Source: Schlesneria sp. | Lineage (GTDB): Bacteria > Planctomycetota > Planctomycetia > Planctomycetales > Planctomycetaceae | Direction of reading: 5' to 3' | DNA length: 64,000 nt | Assembly: GCA_028291515.1 (NCBI GenBank) | Contig: JAQGHU010000001.1 | Span: forward strand, 62,001 to 126,000 | Shown here: positions 9,228 to 17,916 of the stretch, piece by piece | How positions within the stretch are numbered: position 1 is the first letter of the stretch | Layout of the letters: each line of letters begins with the position of its first letter | The notes under the pieces: generated by a model | What the model was told of the DNA's origin: nothing | The model's database searches: none | The model's input: the letters and a program-made list of their open reading frames with translations, nothing else | Position numbers and translations under genes: made by a program

Positions 9228-9373
9228 GATTGGTTCCTTAATGCAGCAGACTCGTGGGAATCTTCGGTTGGGTGGCTATGGTCGACGCTTCGTCCCCCAA
9301 TCGCCCACTCTAAATGATCTCTGGGTGTCTATCCCTGTGCCGCGCGGTGCGTTCAGTGACGATATCATTCAAA

Positions 9374-9389
9374 TTGTGATCTGTCACAA
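9374..9389. promoter_or_regulatory. Palindromic operator-like site upstream of the RND-like gene
   Basis: TTGTGA and TCACAA are perfect 6-base arms around TCTG. They lie about 150 bases upstream of the start of the RND-like gene. The half-sites resemble those of CRP/FNR-family regulators (TGTGA...TCACA), but the spacer is 4 rather than 6 bases. It may be a regulator site; nothing else supports it. Confidence 0.35.
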
Positions 9390-9617
9390 AACATCCACTT
9401 TTTTGAGGAAAACTGCCAAAAACAGGGTCGTTTTGTCCCCCATTGTCAAAAATTGTCCTGGGGCGTCAAAATTTGTCAGTTGCAGTGTTGCTAGCGAGCC
9501 GCGCTGGTTAGCACGCGGATGACGTATTTGACTGCCCGAATCAGAAAACCAGAAACAAATCAGTTTTCACGCGAAGCCGCGGAGACCAATACATCAAAAA
9601 TCTCTCTCGATCCTTTT

Positions 9618-9651
9618 TCTTTGCGGCTTTGCGACTTCGCGCCTTGGCGTT
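9618..9651. repeat. Dispersed 'GCGAAGNCGCAAAG' repeat
   Basis: Read on the minus strand the segment consists of AACGCCAAGGCGCGAAG followed by TCGCAAAGCCGCAAAG, a short-period repeat of the type scattered through planctomycete intergenic DNA. A related fragment lies at about 9571-9586 (cacgcgaagccgcgga). A 60-codon frame crossing it is rich in Ala, Arg and Lys because of the repeat and is not a gene. Confidence 0.45.
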
Positions 9652-9896
9652 GATAGCCGTCTCCGTGCGAATGAGGCGACCATTCAAGCGTTGCAGACTC
9701 GCTTTGCTTTCTTTTCTCTCCACGACTTCGCGTGAGAACTTCTTTTTTCCATCATCGGCTGCCGACTTTTCCTCAACAAAGAGTCACAATCTCGCAAAGT
9801 CCATCTAGCGTCGCGCACCAAGGAATGGCATAACCAAACAAGCAGAAAAACCAGATGTTCCGTGGACCGTAACCAACGGCCACACCTGTTGACCGC

Positions 9897-9929
9897 AAAA
9901 AAAACGGCCAACATGTGTGGCCGTTTTTT
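9897..9929. terminator. Symmetric (bidirectional) terminator hairpin
   Basis: AAAAAACGGCC and GGCCGTTTTTT are perfect 11-base arms around the 9-base loop AACATGTGT. The A-tract and T-tract make it able to work on both strands. A second, overlapping pairing is possible between 9875-9890 and 9910-9925 (16 bases, one mismatch). No intact gene ends close by on either strand. Confidence 0.6.
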
Positions 9930-10101
9930 GTTGGAGCCAGATCAATGCGCCTGTTTCAAAACCGTCATTCGCAGATTTTGCCTGAACGTCTCACTGCCAA
10001 AATCGGGCACCCCCGCAAAACCCTGCCATGGACTGACAAACTCTGCCATTTCGTAAGCTTCGAGGCGGCGGTTGCACCGCCACAATCGGGACGTCAGCGG
10101 A

Positions 10102-10590
10102 GTTGTATCATGCGGCCGCGGTTGTGTCATGCGCTGTCTCGATTTCCCGTAGCGCATCTCGCCAAGAGATTGGGCGGAAGTCCAAGTGCCAACAAACTCA
10201 AACGACAATCACCCGAGGTCTTGGCGACCTCAGCTACAAAAACACCGAGGTTTGGTCAGTTGTGTCATGCGCTCTCCGTCCCATGGCTCCCAGCCCTTAG
10301 CCCTCAGCTTTCCCGTTCTGTCGGTTGTGTCATGCGCTATCAGGGAATCTCGATCAGAAGGTTCCGTCAGTTGTGTCATGCAACATCCGCGCAAAGTCCT
10401 GCGTCCCAATTTGCGAGGGCGAAGCTCCCGCTGAGCCGCGATCAACGTGCCGAGTCTAAATTCAATCACGGCTCGGCGGGAGCCTCCCAGAGGAGTTCCG
10501 TCGAACGGATCACCCACGCCGAGGTTCCGTCGGTTGTGTCATGCGCTGTCAGCGAGAATCCGGCAGAAGGTTCTGTCAGTTGTGTCATGC
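10102..10590. repeat. Seven copies of GTTGTGTCATGC in a gene-free stretch
   Basis: Copies start at 10102 (one mismatch, GTTGTATCATGC), 10121, 10259, 10324, 10370, 10533 and 10579. Two pairs (10324/10370 and 10533/10579) are both exactly 46 bases apart and share flanking sequence (GCGCT-TCAG, CAGAAGGTTC-GTCAG), so a unit of about 60 bases has been duplicated. Most copies are preceded by TC(A/G) and several are followed by GCT. The copies fall in different reading frames, which argues against a coding explanation. Function unknown. Confidence 0.65.
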
Positions 10591-10623
10591 ATTTGAGTGG
10601 AAGTCTTCCTCTCTCGTCTTCCA

Positions 10624-10661
10624 ATTGAAAATTTGCATTTTGCAATTCGCAATTTGCAATC
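10624..10661. repeat. Dispersed 'ttgcaatttgcaat' repeat
   Basis: The segment is built from imperfect units of about 8 bases (aatttgca, ttttgcaa, ttcgcaat, ttgcaatc). I recall repeats of this kind as widespread in planctomycete intergenic DNA, where they create spurious short frames. Just after it, at about 10679-10697, is a run (agtcccttaaccctcag) related to one at about 10288-10306 (cagcccttagccctcag). Confidence 0.45.
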
Positions 10662-10837
10662 TCCCCTCATCCACCCTTTCAGTCCCTTAACCCTCAGCCC
10701 CCCACCGCCAACTTCCAATTCCTTCTTGGCGACTTCGAACATATTCGGTAGCATTGATGGCTCATTCAGATTCACAACGACAGAGCGACATCAAGCGGCA
10801 GGCGACCTCGGTTGCGTCGGCCGCGAAGGAGTTCAGG

Positions 10838-13800
10838 ATGCAGCAGGTATCGCCTGGAACGCGATGGTTATCTCCATTCGTGCTCTCTCTTTTCTCCGCG
10901 ATCTCAATCAGCGGTTCTTCCCTTCTCGCCGATGACGTCAGCAAACTCGGCGACTCTCTCGCCAAAGAGATTCAGCCACTGCTGAAGAAGTATTGTCACG
11001 AATGTCACTCGAAGACTGTGATGGAGGCGGATGTCGATCTGACGACCTTCACTAACATTGCCGATGTCCGCAAGCACCCCAAGGTCTGGCAAAAAGCGGG
11101 GGCGATGCTCGACAGCGGACAGATGCCGCCGAAGGACTCGCTCCAGCCGACCGATGCCGAACGCAAAAAACTGCAGCAATGGGTCCGTGAGTATCTGACG
11201 TTCGAAGCAAATGCTCGCGCCGGTGATCCGGGGCGCGTCGTGCTGCGACGACTCAGCAACTCGGAATACACCTATACACTGCGTGATCTGACGGGTGTCG
11301 ATTCCTTGTCGCCAGCGAAGGAATTCCCCGCCGACGGCGCCGCGGGCGAAGGATTTACCAACACGGGCAATGCGCTGGTCATGTCACCCGCCTTGATCAG
11401 CAAATATCTGGACGCTGCGAAAGAGGTCGCCGCGCATGCCGTGTTGTTACCCGAAGGAATTCACTTCTCTCCCTCGGATACCCCCAGCGACTGGACGAAC
11501 GAAACGCTGGCCAAGATCCGCGGCCTCTATCGCAAGCACGGTGATTCCGCCGGCGGATCGCAGGTCAATCTGCAGGGCATCGTCTTCGAGACGAATGGCG
11601 GCGGTCGTTTGCCGGTCGAGAAGTATCTGGCCGCCACATTGGCCGAGCGTGACGCTTTGACGAGTGGCAGCAAGTCCATTGAGGCCGTTGCTAAGGAGCG
11701 GCAGCTCAATCCGAAGTATCTCGGGATCCTGTGGCAGGCTCTGCATGAGAAACAGCCTTCTCTACTATTGGACACAATCCGGGCTCATTGGCGAACGGCA
11801 AAACCGGATCAAGCGGATGCCCTCGCGGCCGAAGTCGGGCTGTGGCAAAAGGGATTATGGAAGTTTTCCAGCGTCGGCCACATCGGCAAAGTCGGCGGTC
11901 CCAAGGCTTGGCAGGAACCAGTCACCCCGGTCGCCTCGCGCCAGGAAGTCCGGTTCAAGCTCCCTGCCACGGACCAGAAGACGATCACGTTGTATCTGGC
12001 CGTCGGTGATGCAGGCGACGGCAATGAGCATGATGTTGTCGTCTGGGAACGCCCACGTCTGATCGCGCCGGGTCGCCCTGATCTGCTGCTGCGTGATGTT
12101 CGACAGATCTATCAGCAACTGGTCACACGCCGCGGGCAGATTTTTGCATCGGCTGCAAAGTGCCTCGCCGCAGCCTCCGAAGCCAGTGCCTCAGACCAGG
12201 CCACTGACGTGCCGGCACTCGCCAAGAAGTTCGAAGTCGAGCCTGAAGTTCTCGCCGCGTGGCTCGATTACCTGGGCGTCGGCACGGGCAGCACAGTGCG
12301 GATCGATTCGCACTTCACTCAGAAAAACACCAGTTCCAGCGGGTACGATTTCATCAAGGGCTGGGGACCGGGTGAAACGCCAATGATGGCGGCCAACTCA
12401 TCCGACCAGCATGTGCGGATCCCCGGCAATATGAAGCCGCACAGCGTGGCGATGCATCCGTCACCCACGCTGAATGTCGTGGCGGGATGGCGTAGCCCGG
12501 TTGCCGGAAAGTTAAAGATCCAGGGCAAAGTTCAGCATGCTCATCCCGAGTGCGGCAACGGCGTCACCTGGGCCGTGGAAGTCCGCCGCGGAAGTACTCG
12601 TCAACGACTGGCAACGGGAATTTCGCAGGGCGCCAAAGTCATCGACATTGGCACCTTCGACAATGTCGCGGTCAAGCCTGGCGACGTCGTCTCGATAGTG
12701 ATCGGCCCGCGTGATGGAAATCACTCTTGCGATATGACCGCCGTCGACCTGACCCTGACGACGGGTGATAAGAAATGGGACTTGGCTGGCGACGTGTCAC
12801 CCGATGTCCTCGCGGGTAACCCGCACGCCGATACTTACGGCAACCAGGGGGTCTGGCACTTCTACACCGAACCTGTCAGCGGGCAGGTTGGTCCGGTGAT
12901 CCCGCCAGAATCGCTCTTGGCGAAATGGCAAGCGGCCGCTGACGGCAATGATAAGCAGCAGTTGGCCGAGGCCGTGCAGAAGTTGCTCGCGACGGGCCCC
13001 ACTGCCGAGGGAGCAGACACAGTTCTTCATCGCCAGCTCACTTCGTTAAGTGGCCCATTGATGGGGCAATTCCTCAAGAACTGGTTGGCTCAAGCCGGAT
13101 CGGCCACTGCGAGCGATTCAGCAAAGGCGACCGAACAGTTCGGGCTCGATCCTGCACAGTTCGGTAAGCAGATTGACGGATCAAAGATCGAGGCGGCCAG
13201 CCTCGGCGGACGTGCTCCCTCCGTGATCGAGATCCCGCTTCCAGCAGACCTGGTCGCAGATTGCGAACTCGTGACGACGGGTCTGCTCGATCCCAAGAGC
13301 GGTTTGGAAGGAAGCGTTCAATTCCTCGCTTCCACAACGAAGCCTGCGGGAACACTTGGCTTGATGCCAACCGCAGTGTCTGAAACGAACGGATCGGGTC
13401 CATGGACAGCGAACAATCGTGGCGTCTCCTATGCCATGCCGATCATTGTCACTGACGGCAGTATGGCCCGTAAGAGAGTCGAACAGGCGATGCAGGACTT
13501 CCGCGAGATCTTCCCGTCAGCCTTGTGCTACACGAAGATCGTCCCCGTTGACGAAGTCGTCACATTGACCTTGTTCTATCGCGAAGATCACGAGTTAGCT
13601 CGGTTGATGCTCACTGATGACGAGCAGAGAGACCTGAATCAGCTTTGGGATCATCTGCACTACATCTGTCAAGATGATCTGACATTGGTCGACGCGTTAG
13701 CTCAACTGATCGAGTACGCGACTCAGGATGCCGACCCCAAGGTCTTCGAACCGCTGCGGAAACCGTTCAATGACCGGGCCGCCGCATTCCGCCAACGACT

Positions 13801-15079
13801 CGTCGATACCCAGCCCGCTCACCTGGCCGCCGTCCTGGAATTTGCGAGCAAGGCGTATCGCCGTCCTTTGACCGATCAAGAGACGACCGAGTTGCAAGGT
13901 CTCTATGGTCGTCTGCGACAGGAAGAAGTTCCTCACGAGGACGCCATTCGATTGACGCTGGCACGCGTGCTCGTGGCACCAGCCTTCCTCTACCGTATCG
14001 AAAAACCGAGTGCCGGCTCGACACAGCACCCGGTGTCAGACTACGAGTTGGCCAATCGGTTGAGTTACTTCCTGTGGTCATCTCAGCCTGATCAGGAACT
14101 ACTGCAACTTGCCCAGGCGGGTCGCCTGCACGAAACCGATGTGCTGGTTGCACAAACTCGCCGAATGCTGCGTGATCCTCGGACCAGACGGTTGGCCATC
14201 GAGTTCGGCTGCACATGGTTACACGTTCGCGACTTCGACCACTTGGATGAGAAGAGCGAGCGACACTTCCCGACATTTGCTGGCCTGCGGGGAGCGATGT
14301 ACGAAGAGTCCATTCAGTTCTTTTCCGACCTGTTCATGAACGATGGTTCGGTGCTGGGGATCCTTGATGCCGACTACACGTTTCTCAACGAAGACCTTGC
14401 CAAGCATTATGGCATTCCCAACGTGACGGGACCGCAATGGCGACGAGTTGATGGTGTCAAGAAATTCGCTCGCGGCGGAATCCTAGCGCAGTCATCAACG
14501 CTGGCAACTCAATCGGGGGCTTCCCGCACCAGTCCCATCCTGCGAGGCAACTGGATCAGCGAAGTCTTGCTGGGAGAACGGCTACCCCGTCCTCCAAAGG
14601 ACGTGCCGCAACTTCCCGATGACGAGACCGCGACGGCGGGATTAACCGTACGTCAAATGGTTGAAAAGCATAGCAGCGACCCCAAGTGCATGGTCTGTCA
14701 CCAGCGCATCGACGCGTTCGGCTTCTCGCTGGAAAGCTTCGATGCCATCGGTCGCCATCGTGAGAAAGACCTGGCTGGCCGAACCATCGAAACGCGAGTG
14801 AAGGCAATGGATGGAGCCGAGTTCGATGGCATCGACGGCCTGCGCAATTACTTGTTGACGGCCCGTCGCGACGCCTTCGTCCGACAGTTCTGCCGCAAGC
14901 TGTTGGGTTATTCACTGGCCCGCGAAGTACAATTGTCCGATGAACCATTATTGGCCGAGCTACAAACCCGCCTGAAAGCGGCCGACTACCGCGTGACAGA
15001 GGCAGTGGAAACCATTGTCAAAAGTCGACAGTTCCGAGAAATCCGCGACAGCCAGCATAAAACGGACGATGACGAATAA
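10838..15079 (+). CDS. PSCyt1 / DUF1587-DUF1592-DUF1588-DUF1585 family protein
   Basis: The start is the ATG at 10838, with AAGGAG 6 bases upstream and directly before the signal peptide (WLSPFVLSLFSAISISGSSLLA); the frame is open further upstream without a site. The product is 1,413 residues. A cytochrome-like CHECH motif (Cys53, Cys56, His57) marks PSCyt1. RVVLRRLSNSEYTYTLRDLTGVD is DUF1587. A long middle part (residues 170-950) includes a beta-sandwich-like region. AYRRPLTDQE starts the DUF1595/DUF1592 part (YELANRLSYFLWSSQPD), and KCMVCHQRIDAFGFSLESFD (Cys1284, Cys1287, His1288) is DUF1588, followed by DUF1585 (RQFCRKLLGYSLAR). It is paired with the DUF1552 gene 78 bases downstream, the usual partner. 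Probably a periplasmic multi-domain redox protein of unknown substrate. Confidence 0.9.
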   Translation: MQQVSPGTRWLSPFVLSLFSAISISGSSLLADDVSKLGDSLAKEIQPLLKKYCHECHSKTVMEADVDLTTFTNIADVRKHPKVWQKAGAMLDSGQMPPKDSLQPTDAERKKLQQWVREYLTFEANARAGDPGRVVLRRLSNSEYTYTLRDLTGVDSLSPAKEFPADGAAGEGFTNTGNALVMSPALISKYLDAAKEVAAHAVLLPEGIHFSPSDTPSDWTNETLAKIRGLYRKHGDSAGGSQVNLQGIVFETNGGGRLPVEKYLAATLAERDALTSGSKSIEAVAKERQLNPKYLGILWQALHEKQPSLLLDTIRAHWRTAKPDQADALAAEVGLWQKGLWKFSSVGHIGKVGGPKAWQEPVTPVASRQEVRFKLPATDQKTITLYLAVGDAGDGNEHDVVVWERPRLIAPGRPDLLLRDVRQIYQQLVTRRGQIFASAAKCLAAASEASASDQATDVPALAKKFEVEPEVLAAWLDYLGVGTGSTVRIDSHFTQKNTSSSGYDFIKGWGPGETPMMAANSSDQHVRIPGNMKPHSVAMHPSPTLNVVAGWRSPVAGKLKIQGKVQHAHPECGNGVTWAVEVRRGSTRQRLATGISQGAKVIDIGTFDNVAVKPGDVVSIVIGPRDGNHSCDMTAVDLTLTTGDKKWDLAGDVSPDVLAGNPHADTYGNQGVWHFYTEPVSGQVGPVIPPESLLAKWQAAADGNDKQQLAEAVQKLLATGPTAEGADTVLHRQLTSLSGPLMGQFLKNWLAQAGSATASDSAKATEQFGLDPAQFGKQIDGSKIEAASLGGRAPSVIEIPLPADLVADCELVTTGLLDPKSGLEGSVQFLASTTKPAGTLGLMPTAVSETNGSGPWTANNRGVSYAMPIIVTDGSMARKRVEQAMQDFREIFPSALCYTKIVPVDEVVTLTLFYREDHELARLMLTDDEQRDLNQLWDHLHYICQDDLTLVDALAQLIEYATQDADPKVFEPLRKPFNDRAAAFRQRLVDTQPAHLAAVLEFASKAYRRPLTDQETTELQGLYGRLRQEEVPHEDAIRLTLARVLVAPAFLYRIEKPSAGSTQHPVSDYELANRLSYFLWSSQPDQELLQLAQAGRLHETDVLVAQTRRMLRDPRTRRLAIEFGCTWLHVRDFDHLDEKSERHFPTFAGLRGAMYEESIQFFSDLFMNDGSVLGILDADYTFLNEDLAKHYGIPNVTGPQWRRVDGVKKFARGGILAQSSTLATQSGASRTSPILRGNWISEVLLGERLPRPPKDVPQLPDDETATAGLTVRQMVEKHSSDPKCMVCHQRIDAFGFSLESFDAIGRHREKDLAGRTIETRVKAMDGAEFDGIDGLRNYLLTARRDAFVRQFCRKLLGYSLAREVQLSDEPLLAELQTRLKAADYRVTEAVETIVKSRQFREIRDSQHKTDDDE

Positions 15080-15157
15080 TTTCCATCGCCAGCACAACTT
15101 GACGACCTTATCCTGATCCGTAAACAGCACACCATAATCGCGAAGAGGACACCTCGC

Positions 15158-16459
15158 ATGAATCACCACTTTTCACGACGCACTTTTCTTCGTGGGCTGG
15201 GCGTGACGATGGCCTTGCCATGGTTCGAATCGTTGCCCGTTTGGGGTGATGAGCCGACCGGAAGCCAGAAGTCCAGTGAAGCTCCTGTCCGGTTAGCGGT
15301 GTTGTTTTCAGGTAATGGATTTCACAGCCGCGAATGGTGGGCGAAAGGCGAAGGCGCCAACATGGAGTTGGGCAAGGTCCTGGAACCTTTGACCGACTTC
15401 CGCCAGAAGATGCTCTTCGTGAAGGGCCTGTACAACGCCGAAGCATTGAAGGGGAACATCCACAGTTCACAGACGGGGAACATCCTCTCCGGAGCCCCAC
15501 TGGCCTCGGGCGGCGATATTCGATCGGGAACCAGTATCGATCAGTTGCTGGCTCAGAAATATGGGCATTCGACACGCGTCCCCAGTTTGGTCCTGGGCTG
15601 TGAGAAGTCGAATCCCTCGGTCCACAAGAACTATTCGATGCTGTATAGCTCGCATATCTCGTGGACATCGCCGACAACGCCGACGCCACTGGAACTGTAC
15701 CCCGCTCTCGCGTTCGATCGACTGTTCCGCGATGAAGTCCAGAAGGGCGACAAGAGCGTGTTAGACGCTGTGTTGGCTGATGCGACAGACATCCGCCGTC
15801 AGATCAGCTATTCGGATCAGCGGAAGTTGGACGAGTACCTCGATTCCGTGCGCGACGTGGAGCAACGCATCGACAACGCCGGGAAAAAGGGTGAGCTGCA
15901 AGGTTGGCGGCCAACATTGGACAAACCAAACATTCCTCGCCCGGCCGATGGCATCCCACAAAACATCGCCGATCACATGCGGCTGATGTGCGATATCCTG
16001 GTCCTCGGCTTCCAGACGGACAGCACTCGCATTACGACGTTGAAGCTCAACAACGATCACTCGTCGCTTCGCTTCCCGCACTTGGGCGTGGACTACATGA
16101 TCCACCACCTACTGTCACACTCAGACTCCGCCGATTGGCTGAAGGTCAATCAGTTCTTCATCGAGCAACTTGCCTATATCGCTCGCAAGCTGGACGGCAT
16201 CCAGGAAGGCACCCGCACGGCTCTCGACAACTCGATGCTGATGTATTGTTCGAGCATGATGAACGGCAACCACGATGCATCGCAACTGCCTGTCGTCGTG
16301 GTCGGCGGCGGTGGCGGACGAATCCAGACGGGTAAGATTCTGGATTACCAGGGCAAGAGCGAACGCCAGATGTGCAGGCTGTACCTGTCGATGATGGACA
16401 AGATGAATGTCCGCATGGATAAGTTCGGCGATGCCTCGCAACCTCTGAACGAAGTCTAG
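15158..16459 (+). CDS. DUF1552 family protein, Tat-type signal
   Basis: The 433-residue product starts MNHHFSRRTFLRGLGVTMALP, a clear twin-arginine signal. The body matches DUF1552: LAVLFSGNGFHSREWWAKGEG, FVKGLYN, SGTSIDQLLAQ, DQRKLDEYLDSVRDVEQRI, TTLKLNNDHSS. AGAGGA lies 8 bases before the ATG. It follows the PSCyt1/DUF1592-type gene and is probably in the same transcript and same exported system. Its last base pairs overlap the end of the convergent folylpolyglutamate synthase gene by 4 bases (CTAG), so each TAG is read within the same palindrome. Confidence 0.92.
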   Translation: MNHHFSRRTFLRGLGVTMALPWFESLPVWGDEPTGSQKSSEAPVRLAVLFSGNGFHSREWWAKGEGANMELGKVLEPLTDFRQKMLFVKGLYNAEALKGNIHSSQTGNILSGAPLASGGDIRSGTSIDQLLAQKYGHSTRVPSLVLGCEKSNPSVHKNYSMLYSSHISWTSPTTPTPLELYPALAFDRLFRDEVQKGDKSVLDAVLADATDIRRQISYSDQRKLDEYLDSVRDVEQRIDNAGKKGELQGWRPTLDKPNIPRPADGIPQNIADHMRLMCDILVLGFQTDSTRITTLKLNNDHSSLRFPHLGVDYMIHHLLSHSDSADWLKVNQFFIEQLAYIARKLDGIQEGTRTALDNSMLMYCSSMMNGNHDASQLPVVVVGGGGGRIQTGKILDYQGKSERQMCRLYLSMMDKMNVRMDKFGDASQPLNEV

Positions 16460-17838
16460 TCGTCAGACTCGGGGGCGGATCTTTGATCCGCCTCTTTGAG
16501 GATGAGGTCACGTAATTCGGCGACCAGAAAAAACGACCCGGTAATTGCAATCAAATCGTCCGAGGCCGCCAGCTCCTTGGCGAACTGCCAAGCCGCTTGC
16601 GGGCTTTCGACAAGATGAATGGGGCGGTTCGAGATCGAGTGAACCAGCGATTTCAATTCGGCAATAGGAACGCCGCGAGGATTGTCGCGGTACTTCGTGA
16701 AGATGATGGTATCGAACGTTGGAATCAGCAGGCGCAGCAACCCGCTGACATCTTTATCTCGTGTCGCAGCGAAGATCAGAACCTTACGGCGCGGTTGAAA
16801 ATCGGCGGTCAACGTGGCCACCAGAGCTCGAGCTGACTCCCAATTGTGAGCGGCATCAATGACCACGGTCGGATGTCGCGACACCACTTCGACTCGCCCT
16901 GGCCACTCGACGTTTGCCAATCCGGACCGCAGCGCAGCATCTGAAATATCCAATCCCTGCCGACGAAGTTGCTCGATCACGGCAACAGCCATTGCGGTGT
17001 TGCCTCCTTGGTGCGCGCCGCGAAGTGCGACAGGCAATCGTTCCATTTGAACATCGCCCACTTGGATGTCGACATAGGAAGCCGACTGCTGGCCTGATCC
17101 AAGATCGGGTACTTGCCGATTCGAGACCTGTAACTCGCGGCCCAGGAGCATCAACGATGAGCCTCGTTCACGGCATAACTGCTCCACAAGATCGATCGCT
17201 TCGGGCTGAGAGACACCACTGATCACCGGCACATTCGCTTTGATGATGCCCGCTTTCTCCCATGTGATCTGACGAATCGTGCTGCCGAGGATGTGGGTGT
17301 GGTCGCGACTGACGTTGGTGATCACGCAGACCATTGGCCGGCAAATATTGGTCGAGTCCAGCCGCCCTCCCATACCTGTTTCCAGAACGGCGATGTCAAC
17401 GCGCCGATCTGCGAAATACAGCCAGGCAATCGCGGTGGCCAGTTCGAAATAGGTCGGCTGCATCTGCCCAGGCAGACGATCCATCTCCGCCACAACCGGC
17501 AACAGACGATTGATCAGATCAAGCAACTCAACGGGTGTTAACCGAACACCGTTGACCGTGATCCGCTCCTCAAACACCGAGATGTGAGGCGAGATATACA
17601 GCCCGACCTGCCTGCCGGCGGTCGCCAGCACCGCCGCAATCATCGAGCAGGTCGATCCTTTGCCCTTCGTTCCGGCCACATGCACGGCGGGAATCTTGTC
17701 CTGAGGATTCCCCAGCTTCGACAACAAAACTCGCATCCGGTCCAGCTTGAAATCGCTGGTCGAATACGCCTGCGAGTCAACTCGCTCGTAGTTGATGCGT
17801 CCGTACAAGAACTCAATGGCGGATTCGTAGCTGTCCAT
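16456..17838 (-). CDS. folC: Folylpolyglutamate synthase / dihydrofolate synthase
   Basis: The product attaches glutamate to folates (and to dihydropteroate in bifunctional forms) using ATP. From Met at 17838 it is 460 residues and begins MDSYESAIEFLYGRINYERV, the typical FolC start; a GTG at 17892 would add 18 residues without family support. VAGTKGKGSTCSMIAAVL near residue 45 is the Mur-ligase-type P-loop, followed by LYISPHISVFEERI, YFELATAIAWLYFADRRVD, VLETGMGGRLDSTN and ISRDHTHILG-like VSRDHTHILGSTI. The C-terminal half has VIDAAHNWESARAL and FAATRDKD. It is a cytoplasmic enzyme. The start lacks a strong ribosome binding site. The kinase gene ends 78 bases upstream on the same strand. 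Confidence 0.93.
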   Translation of the reverse strand: MDSYESAIEFLYGRINYERVDSQAYSTSDFKLDRMRVLLSKLGNPQDKIPAVHVAGTKGKGSTCSMIAAVLATAGRQVGLYISPHISVFEERITVNGVRLTPVELLDLINRLLPVVAEMDRLPGQMQPTYFELATAIAWLYFADRRVDIAVLETGMGGRLDSTNICRPMVCVITNVSRDHTHILGSTIRQITWEKAGIIKANVPVISGVSQPEAIDLVEQLCRERGSSLMLLGRELQVSNRQVPDLGSGQQSASYVDIQVGDVQMERLPVALRGAHQGGNTAMAVAVIEQLRRQGLDISDAALRSGLANVEWPGRVEVVSRHPTVVIDAAHNWESARALVATLTADFQPRRKVLIFAATRDKDVSGLLRLLIPTFDTIIFTKYRDNPRGVPIAELKSLVHSISNRPIHLVESPQAAWQFAKELAASDDLIAITGSFFLVAELRDLILKEADQRSAPESDD

Positions 17839-17916
17839 GAACTTAAAGATATTGGTGTGGGGCCGGTGGCGTTGCGGCTTCACAATATCCACTATCCGTC
17901 AACGACTTTCCATGGA

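Noticed and set aside
10102-10590. CRISPR array
   Set aside because: The repeated word is only 12 bases, spacing is irregular (19 to 163 bases), intervals are partly related to each other, and no cas gene is present.
9915-10628. 237-codon plus-strand frame
   Set aside because: Its start lies inside the bidirectional terminator and its sequence is made largely of the GTTGTGTCATGC repeats; composition is not protein-like.
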